Assembly (NCBI GenBank): GCA_041394285.1
Contig: JAWKIL010000027.1
Coordinates: 1 to 64,000, forward strand
Direction of reading: 5' to 3'
Origin: CADEDH01 sp041394285
Lineage (GTDB): Bacteria; Actinomycetota; Acidimicrobiia; Acidimicrobiales; SZUA-35
DNA: 64,000 nucleotides
In this document: piece after piece, positions 18,955-27,921 of the stretch
Layout: every line of letters begins with the position of its first letter
Position numbering within the stretch: the stretch's first letter is position 1
Notes under the pieces: generated by a model
The model's input: only the letters and a program-made list of their open reading frames with translations
Database searches by the model: none
What the model was told of the DNA's origin: nothing
Position numbers and translations under genes: made by a program

Positions 18955-19316
18955 CTCTCGTGCTCAATTGAGGGCACACCTCGGGGGACTCCACAGCAGC
19001 GGCCTTACCCTCAACACCTGAGGTAAGACAGCAAGATCTCTCCAAGGACACGCGCTTTGCCACAGACAAACCTGCGCCAAGCGAGGGTACGCAGCCAACC
19101 GGTCTGAAGGCAATGATCCGGCAAGAAGTTGAGCAACTATCCTCTCGAACATGCGGTACCAATTCGAGATCCAGAGTGGCCCCGATTGAGGATGAATCAG
19201 CTAGTTTGTCGATGCAGGATCGTGTCAGGACATAGTCTGAAAGACACATGCCCACAAGCTGCGTTCGGAAGAATGGGAAATGGAGGTGTGCTGGTTGGCC
19301 ATTGACTGCCGTGCTC
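18955..19316. other. Intergenic region with a leader hairpin
   Basis: About 360 bases of relatively AT-rich DNA upstream of the acyltransferase gene, without a convincing ORF. It holds an imperfect hairpin at 19004-19027 (CTTACCCTCA / TGAGGTAAG, one bulged base, 5-base loop). The hairpin lies about 50 bases upstream of the acyltransferase ATG and could act as a terminator for the flippase transcript or as a leader structure. Confidence 0.4.
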
Positions 19317-20584
19317 TCACCTCCAGGTGGGGCCCCGCATCGCGCGCCGGTGGGCCAGCGGGGAGGAGCGAAGGGAGCTGGCGATCCAGGCGCCGACGAG
19401 TCCTGCGATGGCGAACTGGCTCGCCGGGCCACCGGCGTCGCCCAGCACGAGCACAAACCCGGGTGGCACCACGGCGCCGAGCACCACCGAGATGACACCG
19501 AGCCGCATCCCCACGCCATCGCCCAGGAGTGGACGGACGGCGTCGCTCACCACGCTGGCCACCAGCCGTGCCACCTGAGAGGCGGCGATCAACGGCCACC
19601 AACGGCGAGCCACGTCCAGGGCGCTGCCGCTGTCGGCCGGCACGACGAGGGCCGCAGCCACCGCAAGCAGCACGATCACGCTCGAAACGGCGAGGGCGGC
19701 CACGGCCACCGGCGACCGCTCGGGCGCAGCCTTCAGACCGCTGCTGGGATGCCGGGGAATCCGTGGCCCGCGGGTGAGTCGGCCACGACGGCCAGGCGCA
19801 GACCGAGTAGACGGTGAGCGCGGCATGCCCACGAGCCGGCCGATCTCCATGACGGCGGCCGCTGAGGGACGTCCAACGGCGGCCACCGCAGCCATGCCAA
19901 GCAGGTAGCCGACGAACGGCCCGGTACCAGAGGCCGCCATCGGCCACGTGCCGGCCAGCAGGCCACGCTCCCTGTCTGCGTGGTCACTGCCGGCCGGCCG
20001 GCCCGCAGGGCCAGCACTGTCCACCCGGCGCCCCCGGCGATCCATCCGCCGACCGATCCGACTGCCGCCCCGGCTCCCGTGGCCCAGGTGATGCCGGCCA
20101 GCAGGGCCGTGGCGGCCAACCAGGCCGCGTCACGGCGGGCCACAAGGGCATCGTGGCCCGCACATAGCCGCACCATGCGGGCCAGATCGGCCGTGAGGTT
20201 GAGACCGGCCCCGGCTACCACTGCCGCCGCCAGCGGGTCGCTCCAGAAGGTGCCGACGGCAAGTGTGGCCACGGTGGTGATGCCGAGCACGATCAAGGCC
20301 AGCCGCTCGGCGGCGAATCGGCACGCCGCCATCGACACTCGGCCGGCGAGCGTGGCGTCGAACAGGCCGTAGCGCACCACGTTGTTGGCCACCGAGGCGG
20401 TCACCCACACCAGGCCCACGGCGGCGTAACGCCTGGGCTCCATGTCGGCGGCCAGTGTGCCGACCACGAGAAAGCTGGTGGCGCTGAAGGCGATGCTGGC
20501 TACCACCCGTTCTACCTGGCGGCGGCCAGCGGCCACCTCCAGCGTCGGCTCCGAAGCATTGCCCCGCTCGTGCCAGTCGATCAC
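19317..20584 (-). CDS. Second polysaccharide flippase-like membrane protein, one frameshift
   Basis: The GTG at 20584 overlaps the upstream glycosyltransferase stop (GTGA). A protein of about 420 residues follows if one frame change near 19990 is allowed. The N-terminal half has IAFSATSFLVVGTLAADMEPRRYAAVGLVW and YGLFDATLAGRVSMAACRFA. The C-terminal half has FVGYLLGMAAVAAVG, VAVAALAVSSVIVLL and SQFAIAGLVGAWIASSL. Topology and layout fit the polysaccharide-export (Wzx/MurJ-like) superfamily, although sequence motifs are weaker than in the flippase at 9262. It sits with two GT4 genes and a polymerase-like gene, so it is probably the module-2 flippase. Confidence 0.6.
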
Positions 20585-21717
20585 GCCGATGCCGTCGCTG
20601 CCGGTTCGGGTCCACCGGCGGAATCGGTTTCCGGTTCGCCTCTGGTCAGATCGATCGGGTCCGATACCGCACAACCGAGGATCGAGCTCAGGGCATCGAC
20701 GAAACGGCTCTCCAGGGTGGCCGCCCGCTCGGCTTTGGCTGCTGCCAGCTCGGCCCGCAGAGCGGTATCGACCATCAGCACATCGAGACGGCGGAGGAGC
20801 TCGTCGTGCCGACCGGGTGTCACGGCGCAGTCGGGGTGGAGCGAGGTGAGCTGTTCGGCGAGGCCGCCCACGGCGAACCCGAGCGGGACTGCGGGACCGG
20901 AGGCGAACCGCTCCAGCACGCCCGACTGGGTGGCGCTGGTGTACGGCAACAGCAGCACGCAGTCGCCGCCGGCCAGCCAGTCGATCTCGGCTTCGTCGAG
21001 GTAGCGGTCGATCACCCGCACCCCTGGGTCGTCGGCCGTGCCAGGCGGAACTTCAGCTCCGGCGCCGACGCCGGCCAGCACCACGGGGTAGCCGGAACCC
21101 GATCGCCACCGCTCGAGGTCGGGCCACAGCTCGCGCACGCCCTTGTAGGTGTCGGCCCGGCCGAACAGCAGCACGTAGGGCTCGTGCAGGCCGACCAGCT
21201 CGGGCGGACGCAAGGACCGCCGGCCCCTGGCGGGCGCCACCTCGGGCAGGGGAACCAGGGCAACGTGCTGACCGTCGGGTGCGTGACGGCGGTGCCAGTC
21301 GTCGGCCGACCAGGAGCTGAGCGCCACCACCGTGGCCGACGAGGTGGCCAGTGTCCGGTCGAGCCGGCTGATCAGCCGCCACCGGACGTCCCACCATCGA
21401 CCGGGGTGGGGGGTGGTGTCGTGGATGACGTAGTACCGCTCTCGCCGGGGCACGAGGAACCACAGGACGGCCAGAGCCGGGTGGACCATCACGCTGAACA
21501 CGGGCCCGCCCGGGCCGCGCCCCAGCCGTCGGGCCACCATGCGGCCGGCGAATCGGACAGGACTGGTTTCCAGCCGGACCGAGTTGGATCCGGCCCGGGC
21601 CAGGCCCTCACGAAACCGCTCGGCCAGGAGCGGCCCGACGAAGCGGCGCCCGAGATAGACGACGGTCGCGTCGGTACCGGCCACGGTTCGGCGCCGCTGG
21701 CCCGGGGGCCCGGTCAT
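20581..21717 (-). CDS. GT4-like glycosyltransferase
   Basis: An ATG at 21717, in an ATGA overlap with the upstream gene, gives 378 residues starting MTGPPGQRRRTVAGTDATVV. The GT-B features are an N-terminal acceptor domain (ERYYVIHDTTPHPG), the interdomain LVGLHEPYVLLFGRADTYKG and the donor domain YPVVLAGVGAGAEVP. RYLDEAEIDWLAGGDCVLLLPY and SATQSGVLERFASGPAVPLG follow, where the E-containing loop replaces the classical EGFG. The closest type is the GT4 group that acts on undecaprenyl-linked sugars. Donor and linkage cannot be read from the sequence. Confidence 0.82.
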   Translation of the reverse strand: MTGPPGQRRRTVAGTDATVVYLGRRFVGPLLAERFREGLARAGSNSVRLETSPVRFAGRMVARRLGRGPGGPVFSVMVHPALAVLWFLVPRRERYYVIHDTTPHPGRWWDVRWRLISRLDRTLATSSATVVALSSWSADDWHRRHAPDGQHVALVPLPEVAPARGRRSLRPPELVGLHEPYVLLFGRADTYKGVRELWPDLERWRSGSGYPVVLAGVGAGAEVPPGTADDPGVRVIDRYLDEAEIDWLAGGDCVLLLPYTSATQSGVLERFASGPAVPLGFAVGGLAEQLTSLHPDCAVTPGRHDELLRRLDVLMVDTALRAELAAAKAERAATLESRFVDALSSILGCAVSDPIDLTRGEPETDSAGGPEPAATASA

Positions 21718-22803
21718 ACCGGCACCACCTGGCGGTAGAAGTCGCACACCCGCCCGGCGAGGCGACCTGGGTCGTACCGGTCGGCGGCCAGGTCGAGCCC
21801 GGCCAGAGCTTCTTGCCACCACTGGGCGGTCCCCACCCGCCGGGCCAGGAGAGCGTCGGCCACCGCGGCCGGCGAGTCGCCGTCCACCACCGTGCCGGCC
21901 TCGCCCAGATCCTCGGGGTCGATCGCTTCGCGGCTGGCCACCACCGGCACACCCCTGGCCATGGCGTCGAGGATGGCGAGCGGCATCCCCTCCCAGCGAG
22001 ACAACAGCACGAGGGCGTCACACGCGTCGAGGTGGGCACCGACATCGTCGACCAGGCCCAAGTGACGCAGGCCGGGCAGGGCCGGAACCAGCCCCTCGCC
22101 CATCACCAGGAGCTGCGCCCCGGCGTTGCGACGGCGGACCGCAGCCCACGCTCTCCACAACCGATCGGGCGCCTTGGCATCGGTTATCCGGCCGACGAAA
22201 CCGTACACCGGGGCCTCCTCGGGCAGCTCGAGGGCCCGGCGGGCCGCGATCCGGTGGGACTCCGGCACAGGCAGAGCGAGGCGGGGCACGCTGGGAGCAT
22301 TGAGGGCCACGAGCTGGTGCTCGGGGTCGATCCCGGCGTCGAGACCGACCCTACGTTCAGCTTCGGAGCAGTACAGGACGCCGCGACTCCGGCTGGCGAG
22401 CCGGCGCTCCAGGCTCATCGCCGCCTGGCGCCACCGGCCCTGGAGCGGATGGAAGCTCCACCCATGAGGCTGGAACACCACTGGCGCCCGTAGGTCGGCG
22501 AGGCGGCCCACCAGGCCGGCGCGGCTGGAGTGCAGGTGCACGATGTCGTAGGCGTCCCCCGTCTCGGTGCCCCGCTTCACCACTCGACGGAGAAGCCCCA
22601 TGTCGAGCGCCAGACGGGAGTCGAGCGGGCGCAACCGGGTCCAGTCGAGCTGCCTGATTCGTTGATCGAGGCCCGGGCCGAACCAGGGTTGAGGCCCCAA
22701 CACGGTGACCTCGTGGCCCAGTTCCGCCTGGGAGCTCGTAAGCGTCTCGCAGTGCCATGGCGACGCCATAGCCGGTGGGTTGGCTGACGTGGAGGATACG
22801 CAT
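21714..22803 (-). CDS. GT4 glycosyltransferase with an N-terminal frameshift
   Basis: The natural start is the ATG at 22803, encoding MRILHVSQPTGYGVAM, the usual opening of capsule GT4 enzymes. The frame must change near 22760 to continue as ETLTSSQAELGHEVTVLGPQ. After that the protein is intact to 21714, with YDIVHLHSSRAGLVGRLA, PVVFQPHGWSFHPL, VYGFVGRITDAKAPDRLW and LLSRWEGMPLAILDAMARGV (the E-x7-E donor-binding region). It is a retaining GT-B transferase of about 363 residues. Its 3' end overlaps the next GT4 gene (ATGA). Confidence 0.85.
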
Positions 22804-23986
22804 GACCGATTGGCTCTTTCTCGTACAGTTGGCTCTGCCAGAGGACCGCCAGTACCGCCAAACGTCCCCGCAGAAGCTGACCGAGGTCACCGACCGTGAG
22901 GGCGTACGTAACCGCCATTGATGTCGTGAACACGAGGGCGAAGGTCGCCCTCTGCGGATTGCCTTGACTGCGGACCCGGCGGCCTGATCGCCGTCGGGAT
23001 CCACGTCGCTCCAGGCGGCGCGCCGCCGGGTGCGAACTGCTGCCCTCGCCAGGGCGAGCAGGCCCACGGTGTCCACCGTGGCCACCACGAAGGCGCTCCG
23101 GTCGACGAGCGGGTTGGGCCGGAACCACACGTTGGCCAGGTCGCGGGGAAGCCACCGGCCAGTGCGGCCCAGCTGGAGCCGTCGGCCAGGGAAGCCCGGA
23201 GCTGGAGAGTGAAGCGTTGAGGTTGCGGTTGGCAGCGACGCTGGGGGCGTCGAGCTGCGCCAGTTGGGAGCGCACGGACGGCAACATCAGGAGCCCGAAG
23301 GCGAGGGCCACCCCCCCACCAGCACGGCGGGACGACGGGTGAGCTGGCGCGGTCGCACCTCGACGGCGGCCAAGGCCAGCACGGCGCAGCAGGCCACGAT
23401 CGGCCGGAGGAAGGCAAGCGCATAGTGCGCCCCCCTGCCACAGGAGGTGGCGGGATCGGCCGATCGTGCGGGCGAACAGTACCAGGGCGAGCACGATTGC
23501 CCCCTCCCGCAGCGGCAGGACCATGAAGAACCAGAACGAGGGCGACACGAACGGGAAGTACCAGGTCCAGCGGCTGGGCGGACGCCAGCCCGCCCACCCC
23601 GAGGGACCGGCCAGCAACACAGCGGCCCCGGCGAGCGCCCCGTTCACCACCGACAGCAGCGGCAGGGTCGGGTCGACCAGCAGAGCGAGCGGATACAGCA
23701 GGATCGGGTACAGCTCCTTGCCGCTGGCCACGTGGCCGTCGAGCAGGACGCCGAGGCCCGACGAGCGCAGCACAAGGAGCTGGTCGAGGTACCGCGCCCC
23801 GTCCGGGGCGTTGGCAGCCGACGCTCCGGGAGCAGCGTGGGCCAGCAACGCGGCGACGACGGGGAGGGCACAGGAGATCAGCGTCACGGTGCCTGGGATA
23901 CGCCGGTGATGGCCCACGAGAGCCAGAACCAGCGCGGCCAGGAAGGCGGCGCCCACGGAGACCAGGGTGGCCGTCATCGTCCGCAC
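22804..23986 (-). CDS. Polysaccharide polymerase-like multi-pass membrane protein, multiple frameshifts
   Basis: A frame opens near a GTG at 23986 (an in-frame ATG follows at 23977). It encodes helices TLVSVGAAFLAALVLALVG, VTLISCALPVVAALLAHAA, KELYPILLYPLALLVDPTL and PFVSPSFWFFMVLPLREGAIVLALVLFA. The middle third is spread over all three frames, with changes near 23420, 23350, 23170 and 22980. It ends with VTYALTVGDLGQLLRGRLAVLAVLW. Size and topology suit a Wzy- or EpsG-like polymerase or a membrane glycosyltransferase. It is placed next to two GT4 genes and a flippase. The exact 3' end is unclear because of the shifts. Confidence 0.5.
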
Positions 23987-24063
23987 GCCCCCGATGAACA
24001 GGCAGCGCCATCCAGCCCATAGGGAGAGGGCACTGCGAATCCCACACCTTGGACGAGCGCCAC

Positions 24064-24106
24064 GCCTCTCCCTTCATTGCGACCTACCGGGAGGTGCAAT
24101 GTAGGG
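24064..24106 (-). promoter_or_regulatory. Structured leader element, copy C (diverged)
   Basis: On the minus strand, CATTGC-ACCT pairs with AGGT-C-GCAATG across a 6-base loop (24075-24101, one bulged base). The flanks follow the same block order as copies A and B (a TAC/TAGC-ATTGC block, then GGT-GGTC-like, then AATGAAG and GGGAGAGG). It lies about 80 bases upstream of the polymerase-like gene. The match is clearest to copy B. Confidence 0.4.
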
Positions 24107-24248
24107 CGAATTGCTCAGATCAACAAGGGAGATTCACCTAAATTTTAGGACCAATGAACCACCTTCACCAAGGTACAAACCCGACCGCCAACTGTCGATA
24201 CCCACGTGGCTCCCGACACAAAGAGTTGACAGACACAGTGACCATCCT

Positions 24249-25505
24249 TCACTCGGAGGATGAGTCCACCCAGGCAACGGTTGTCGGCTTGGTAGCCCAT
24301 CCGAATGACTTATAGATTCGAGTTCTGATTCCTTGAAGTTCACTCTTGTATCGACCTCCAAGCCGACTTGACTTGACTAGCCTTTCGACTGAAGCAATCC
24401 AGCCAAACCGTCGAGAACGACGGAGTGCCCTCTCGCACGATTCGCGAACATCGCTACGGTCCCGCTCCGTCGCCATTTGAAGAATCTCGCGCACAAATAC
24501 TGCGTCACTCGCAGTTCGAATGAAGACCTGACCGAAAGCACTTGGATTATAGGCGGACCAGTCAAAGCATGGCGCTTCAACCGGGTCGCCTGCGCCCAAA
24601 AGGTCCAACGTTACCATCGTCCTAAGACACTTCGGACACTGCGAACAGTTGCGATAGCCCGTGCCATCAATTCGAAAGTCACAAACGTTGAGTTCGGCGA
24701 TAGCACCCGGAACCCCACTTATCAGCCGAGTTTTTTCGCCTCTGCCGTAAGTGGCGTCATCGTGGGAAATGGCCATGCGCCGACCACTCCAGAGCGGATC
24801 GGTGAGAGGTGATGAACCCCAGGGCATCAGCGATCCCCATGTGTGACTTGAAGCAATCCTTCCCTCACTCAACCCACCCGAGAGCACGTGGAGGACCGTA
24901 CCCAACGCAGCCCCATGCACGATATCTGCCCATCTGTCGTGCACCTTTGCGTTCTCCGTCATTACATTCGAGAGCACCGGGATGAATTCCAAGCCAAGCC
25001 GCTTGGCGGTTAATGCGAGCGGCTCCAGAGTCTCGAATGCAATTGGGTCAGATGGGTTTGAGGTGTGATAGATATGGATTGCGTGCGTCGGCTGTTCAAC
25101 GGGTTCGAACTTGTGGTGTATGGCGGAGAACACACTGTCAATCCCACCTGACAGGAAGACACCCATGCCCGTTTGAATTGCTGGCTCTACCTCTTCAGTG
25201 AGGACCTCAATTGTTGGTACATGAGTTCCGTGGGACTGTGCCAATTGTGCCACCCCGGCGCGAACATTTCGGAGGAGAAAGTCATCAACGGAGCCCCCAT
25301 TCAATTTGATATCATGGCCAAGCGTTAGAGCTGTCACAGCGGCATAAGGAAGAACGACATCAAGCCTCCCAGACAGCAGACTTGACCATCTCTGAGGCAC
25401 TGCGAAGAAAACTGTATATGGCGCTCCGTTCGACACCTTGAACGAGAACGCTACAGCGTCAAGGTGGGATGGAAGATCTAGATCTATCGATTCGACAACC
25501 AGCAT
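24249..25505 (-). CDS. QueC-like PP-loop ATPase of unknown function
   Basis: The ATG at 25505, preceded by GGAG at a good distance, starts a protein of about 418 residues. An N-terminal domain of about 140 residues has no recognisable motif. The PP-loop GVFLSGGIDSVFSAIHH follows, and the C-terminal part has ELNVCDFRIDGTGYRNCSQCPKCLRTM. The Cys cluster resembles the zinc site of QueC-type enzymes. These activate a carboxylate as an adenylate and use ammonia or another nucleophile. The flanks contain no other queuosine gene. Base composition is clearly lower in GC than its neighbours, suggesting transfer into the cluster. A role in modifying a sugar acid or in attaching an unusual group is inference. 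Confidence 0.6.
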   Translation of the reverse strand: MLVVESIDLDLPSHLDAVAFSFKVSNGAPYTVFFAVPQRWSSLLSGRLDVVLPYAAVTALTLGHDIKLNGGSVDDFLLRNVRAGVAQLAQSHGTHVPTIEVLTEEVEPAIQTGMGVFLSGGIDSVFSAIHHKFEPVEQPTHAIHIYHTSNPSDPIAFETLEPLALTAKRLGLEFIPVLSNVMTENAKVHDRWADIVHGAALGTVLHVLSGGLSEGRIASSHTWGSLMPWGSSPLTDPLWSGRRMAISHDDATYGRGEKTRLISGVPGAIAELNVCDFRIDGTGYRNCSQCPKCLRTMVTLDLLGAGDPVEAPCFDWSAYNPSAFGQVFIRTASDAVFVREILQMATERDRSDVRESCERALRRSRRFGWIASVERLVKSSRLGGRYKSELQGIRTRIYKSFGWATKPTTVAWVDSSSE

Positions 25506-25629
25506 ACTCTGCTCCACTTTCAGTAGTCAGTATTGACCAACAAGCAACGTAGTAGTGAGGGATGCTACTGTTAGAGGTCGAGCCACCTTTCGATATCGTT
25601 CTTAGAGCTTCGGCAGACTCGGCTCCACA

Positions 25630-27576
25630 TCACCCGAAGCTGCTCCGGGTGTGCTTCACCAGGCGGAGCTGGGCGCCGGCGCTGATCATGGAGCGGACAT
25701 CGTTCTCGGCGAACCCGGTGGCCCGGGCAAGCTGGGGGCACGGATCGCAGAGGTCGACGACGGTGTGGACGATTCGGGGATGCTGGCGGGTCGTGCCGAT
25801 CTCGTCGGGGCTGAAGAGCACCTCGTGGAGCTTCTCCCCCGGCCGCAGCCCCGTGTAGACGATCGGGGTACCCGGCCGCATCGACGCGACGAGCTGCTGG
25901 GCCAGGTCGACGATCCGCACCGGGTTGCCCATGTCGAGCACGAGCACTTCGCCCGGGTCACCGATGGCACCGGCCTGGACCACGAGGCGAACCGCTTCGG
26001 GGATCGTCATGAAGAACCGGGTCGCCTCGGGGTGGGTGACGGTGAGCGGCTGGCCCGCTTCGAGCTGGCCGAGGAAGGTGGGCAACACCGAGCCCCGACT
26101 GCCGAGCACGTTGCCGAACCGGACCGACACGTAGCGCCAACCGGTCTCGGCTGCGGCCAGCGCCGTGAGCCGTTCGGCCGAGAGCTTTGTCGCCCCTAAC
26201 ACCGACGAGGGATCGGCCGCTTTGTCGGTGGAGATGTTCACGAAGGTCTCCACCCCAACATGGACCGAGGCGTCGAGCAGGTTCTTGGTACCCACTGTGT
26301 TCGTCTTGATGCCTTCCAGCGGGTGGTTCTGCAGGAGCGTCAGGTGCTTGAGCGCAGCGGCGTGGAACACCACCTCGGGCCGGTGCCGTTCGAAGATCTC
26401 GAACATCCGATCGCGGTCTCGGATGTCGGCCACGATCAGCATGTCGGAGTCGAGCAGCGCCCGGCCCTCCATCGCCAGCTGCACCCCGTGCAGCGCGTTC
26501 TCGTCCCGATCCAGCAGGTAGAGCTCGGCCGGCCGGAACCCCTTGATCTGGAGCGACAGCTCGGAGCCAATCGATCCGCCGGCACCGGTCACGAGGACCC
26601 GGCGGCCGGTGATGTAGCCGGCCACCGACTGGAGATCGATCTCCACCGGGTCCCGTCCGAGCAGGTCGTCGACGGTAGGCGGGCGCACATCGGCCAACGT
26701 CATACGGCCAACGAGCTCCGAAGCCGGGGGCAGGACCCTCAGCTCCAGACCGACCTCGGCCGCCAGCGTGGAGGTGTTCTGAATGAGGGCCGAATCGGCC
26801 GTGGTGATGGCCACCAGCAGCACCTCGGCCCCGGTGCGATCGGCGACGGCCGCCAGGTCGTTGCGGGTGCCACGCACCTTCACGCCATGGAGCTCACGCC
26901 TGCTCTTACCCGGGTCATCATCGAGCAGGGCCACCGGGAAGTACTGGCTCTTGGGGTCGGACAGCATGGCCTTGATGATCTGCGAGCCCCCCTCACCGGC
27001 GCCGAGCACGATCGTGGGGCGGCATCGCACCGGGTCGGGACGAAGGTTCGCCTCCCAGTAGCGCCGCCACACGATCCGCTGCCCGAAGAGGAGCACGAGG
27101 CTGGTAAGGCAGCCCACGATCACGGCCGAGGTGGGAAGGTCGCTGCCGCCGAGGCGGGCCAGAAACGAGCCCAGCAACACCGCAGCCGACGTACCGGTCC
27201 ACACGGCTCCGAGGATCGAGATCTCGTCGAACGACGAGATCCGCCAGCGACGCTGATACAGGCCGGTTCGCCAGCCGAGCAGGGCATGGACAGCCACGGC
27301 CACCACCATCGCCACCAGCACCTCGGTGCCGGCCCGACCCACCTGCAAGGCGAGCTTCAGGGCGGCGCCCACAGCGATCCCGACCGGCCAGATGGCCAGA
27401 TCGGTGACAACCGGGAAGCAGCCGGGATGGGCATACACCCACTGCAGCAACCTGCGGGCTTGGCCCGCAGAAGCCGGGTCGAACGGTGAGCGACGCCGAC
27501 GGGGCGCTGCGCCCACACCCTCGGCACGGCTCCGGGTCGTCAACACGCTGCACCACCCGACCGCACCTGACGGCAC
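25630..27576 (-). CDS. Membrane-bound UDP-sugar 4,6-dehydratase/epimerase (CapD/WbpM family)
   Basis: A 648-residue protein. Four N-terminal transmembrane helices (about residues 40-150) are followed by a CoA-binding-like Rossmann domain (IVLGAGEGGSQIIKAMLSD). The catalytic SDR domain comes next, with RVLVTGAGGSIGSELSLQI near residue 325, FHAAALKHLTLL, the STDKAADPSSVLGATKLSAE motif and VRFGNVLGSRGSVLP. The LGATK form lacks the usual Tyr and is typical of inverting or retaining UDP-GlcNAc 4,6-dehydratases such as PglF and WbpM. The product is a UDP-4-keto-6-deoxy amino sugar. It is transcribed divergently from the initiating transferase at 27922 and has a structured leader element just upstream. 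Confidence 0.9.
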   Translation of the reverse strand: MPSGAVGWCSVLTTRSRAEGVGAAPRRRRSPFDPASAGQARRLLQWVYAHPGCFPVVTDLAIWPVGIAVGAALKLALQVGRAGTEVLVAMVVAVAVHALLGWRTGLYQRRWRISSFDEISILGAVWTGTSAAVLLGSFLARLGGSDLPTSAVIVGCLTSLVLLFGQRIVWRRYWEANLRPDPVRCRPTIVLGAGEGGSQIIKAMLSDPKSQYFPVALLDDDPGKSRRELHGVKVRGTRNDLAAVADRTGAEVLLVAITTADSALIQNTSTLAAEVGLELRVLPPASELVGRMTLADVRPPTVDDLLGRDPVEIDLQSVAGYITGRRVLVTGAGGSIGSELSLQIKGFRPAELYLLDRDENALHGVQLAMEGRALLDSDMLIVADIRDRDRMFEIFERHRPEVVFHAAALKHLTLLQNHPLEGIKTNTVGTKNLLDASVHVGVETFVNISTDKAADPSSVLGATKLSAERLTALAAAETGWRYVSVRFGNVLGSRGSVLPTFLGQLEAGQPLTVTHPEATRFFMTIPEAVRLVVQAGAIGDPGEVLVLDMGNPVRIVDLAQQLVASMRPGTPIVYTGLRPGEKLHEVLFSPDEIGTTRQHPRIVHTVVDLCDPCPQLARATGFAENDVRSMISAGAQLRLVKHTRSSFG

Positions 27577-27921
27577 TGAAAGTAGGACAAGAATCGTCGC
27601 CCTACGCCTACATGTTCTCCCATGGGAGAGGTCCCTCTGCGTACTCCATAGACCACCCGCAGGGGCGCAATGCTACGGGCCGCGAAGAATGGCGTGCAAC
27701 GACCATTCACGATTGGTCATATCTACTCAAGGCAACACATAAGACCCATCTTCATCCTGCTTGTCGCCCGATCCCACATACCAAATTTTGATGTATCAAC
27801 TAGGTCACACGAAGCGTCATTGACTGGGCAACTAGGCGCCCCTATCCTCACAAAGGCGACGGGCCCTAACGATTCTTAATGCTCCTGCTTGGACAGAGAG
27901 CTCGAAAGGAACGCCCGCCGA
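27577..27921. other. Divergent promoter region with leader element
   Basis: The region between the dehydratase (minus) and the initiating phosphoglycosyltransferase (plus) has no convincing gene. It contains leader element copy B near the dehydratase start. A distinctly AT-rich stretch (about 27700-27890) probably carries the plus-strand promoter. The plus-strand gene has AAAGGA upstream of its ATG. Confidence 0.5.
27615..27679 (-). promoter_or_regulatory. Structured leader element, copy B (upstream of the 4,6-dehydratase)
   Basis: The minus-strand sequence carries CCGTAGCAT, then CTGCGGGTGGTCTATGGAG, then GCAGAGGGA, then a 12-bp perfect palindrome CTCCCATGGGAG (27617-27628). The CTGC/GCAG stem (27637-27640 and 27659-27662) is conserved with copy A. 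The outer stem differs, and the palindrome replaces it. It lies 40-100 bases upstream of the dehydratase start. Conserved blocks with variable stems suggest a selected RNA or operator. Confidence 0.6.
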
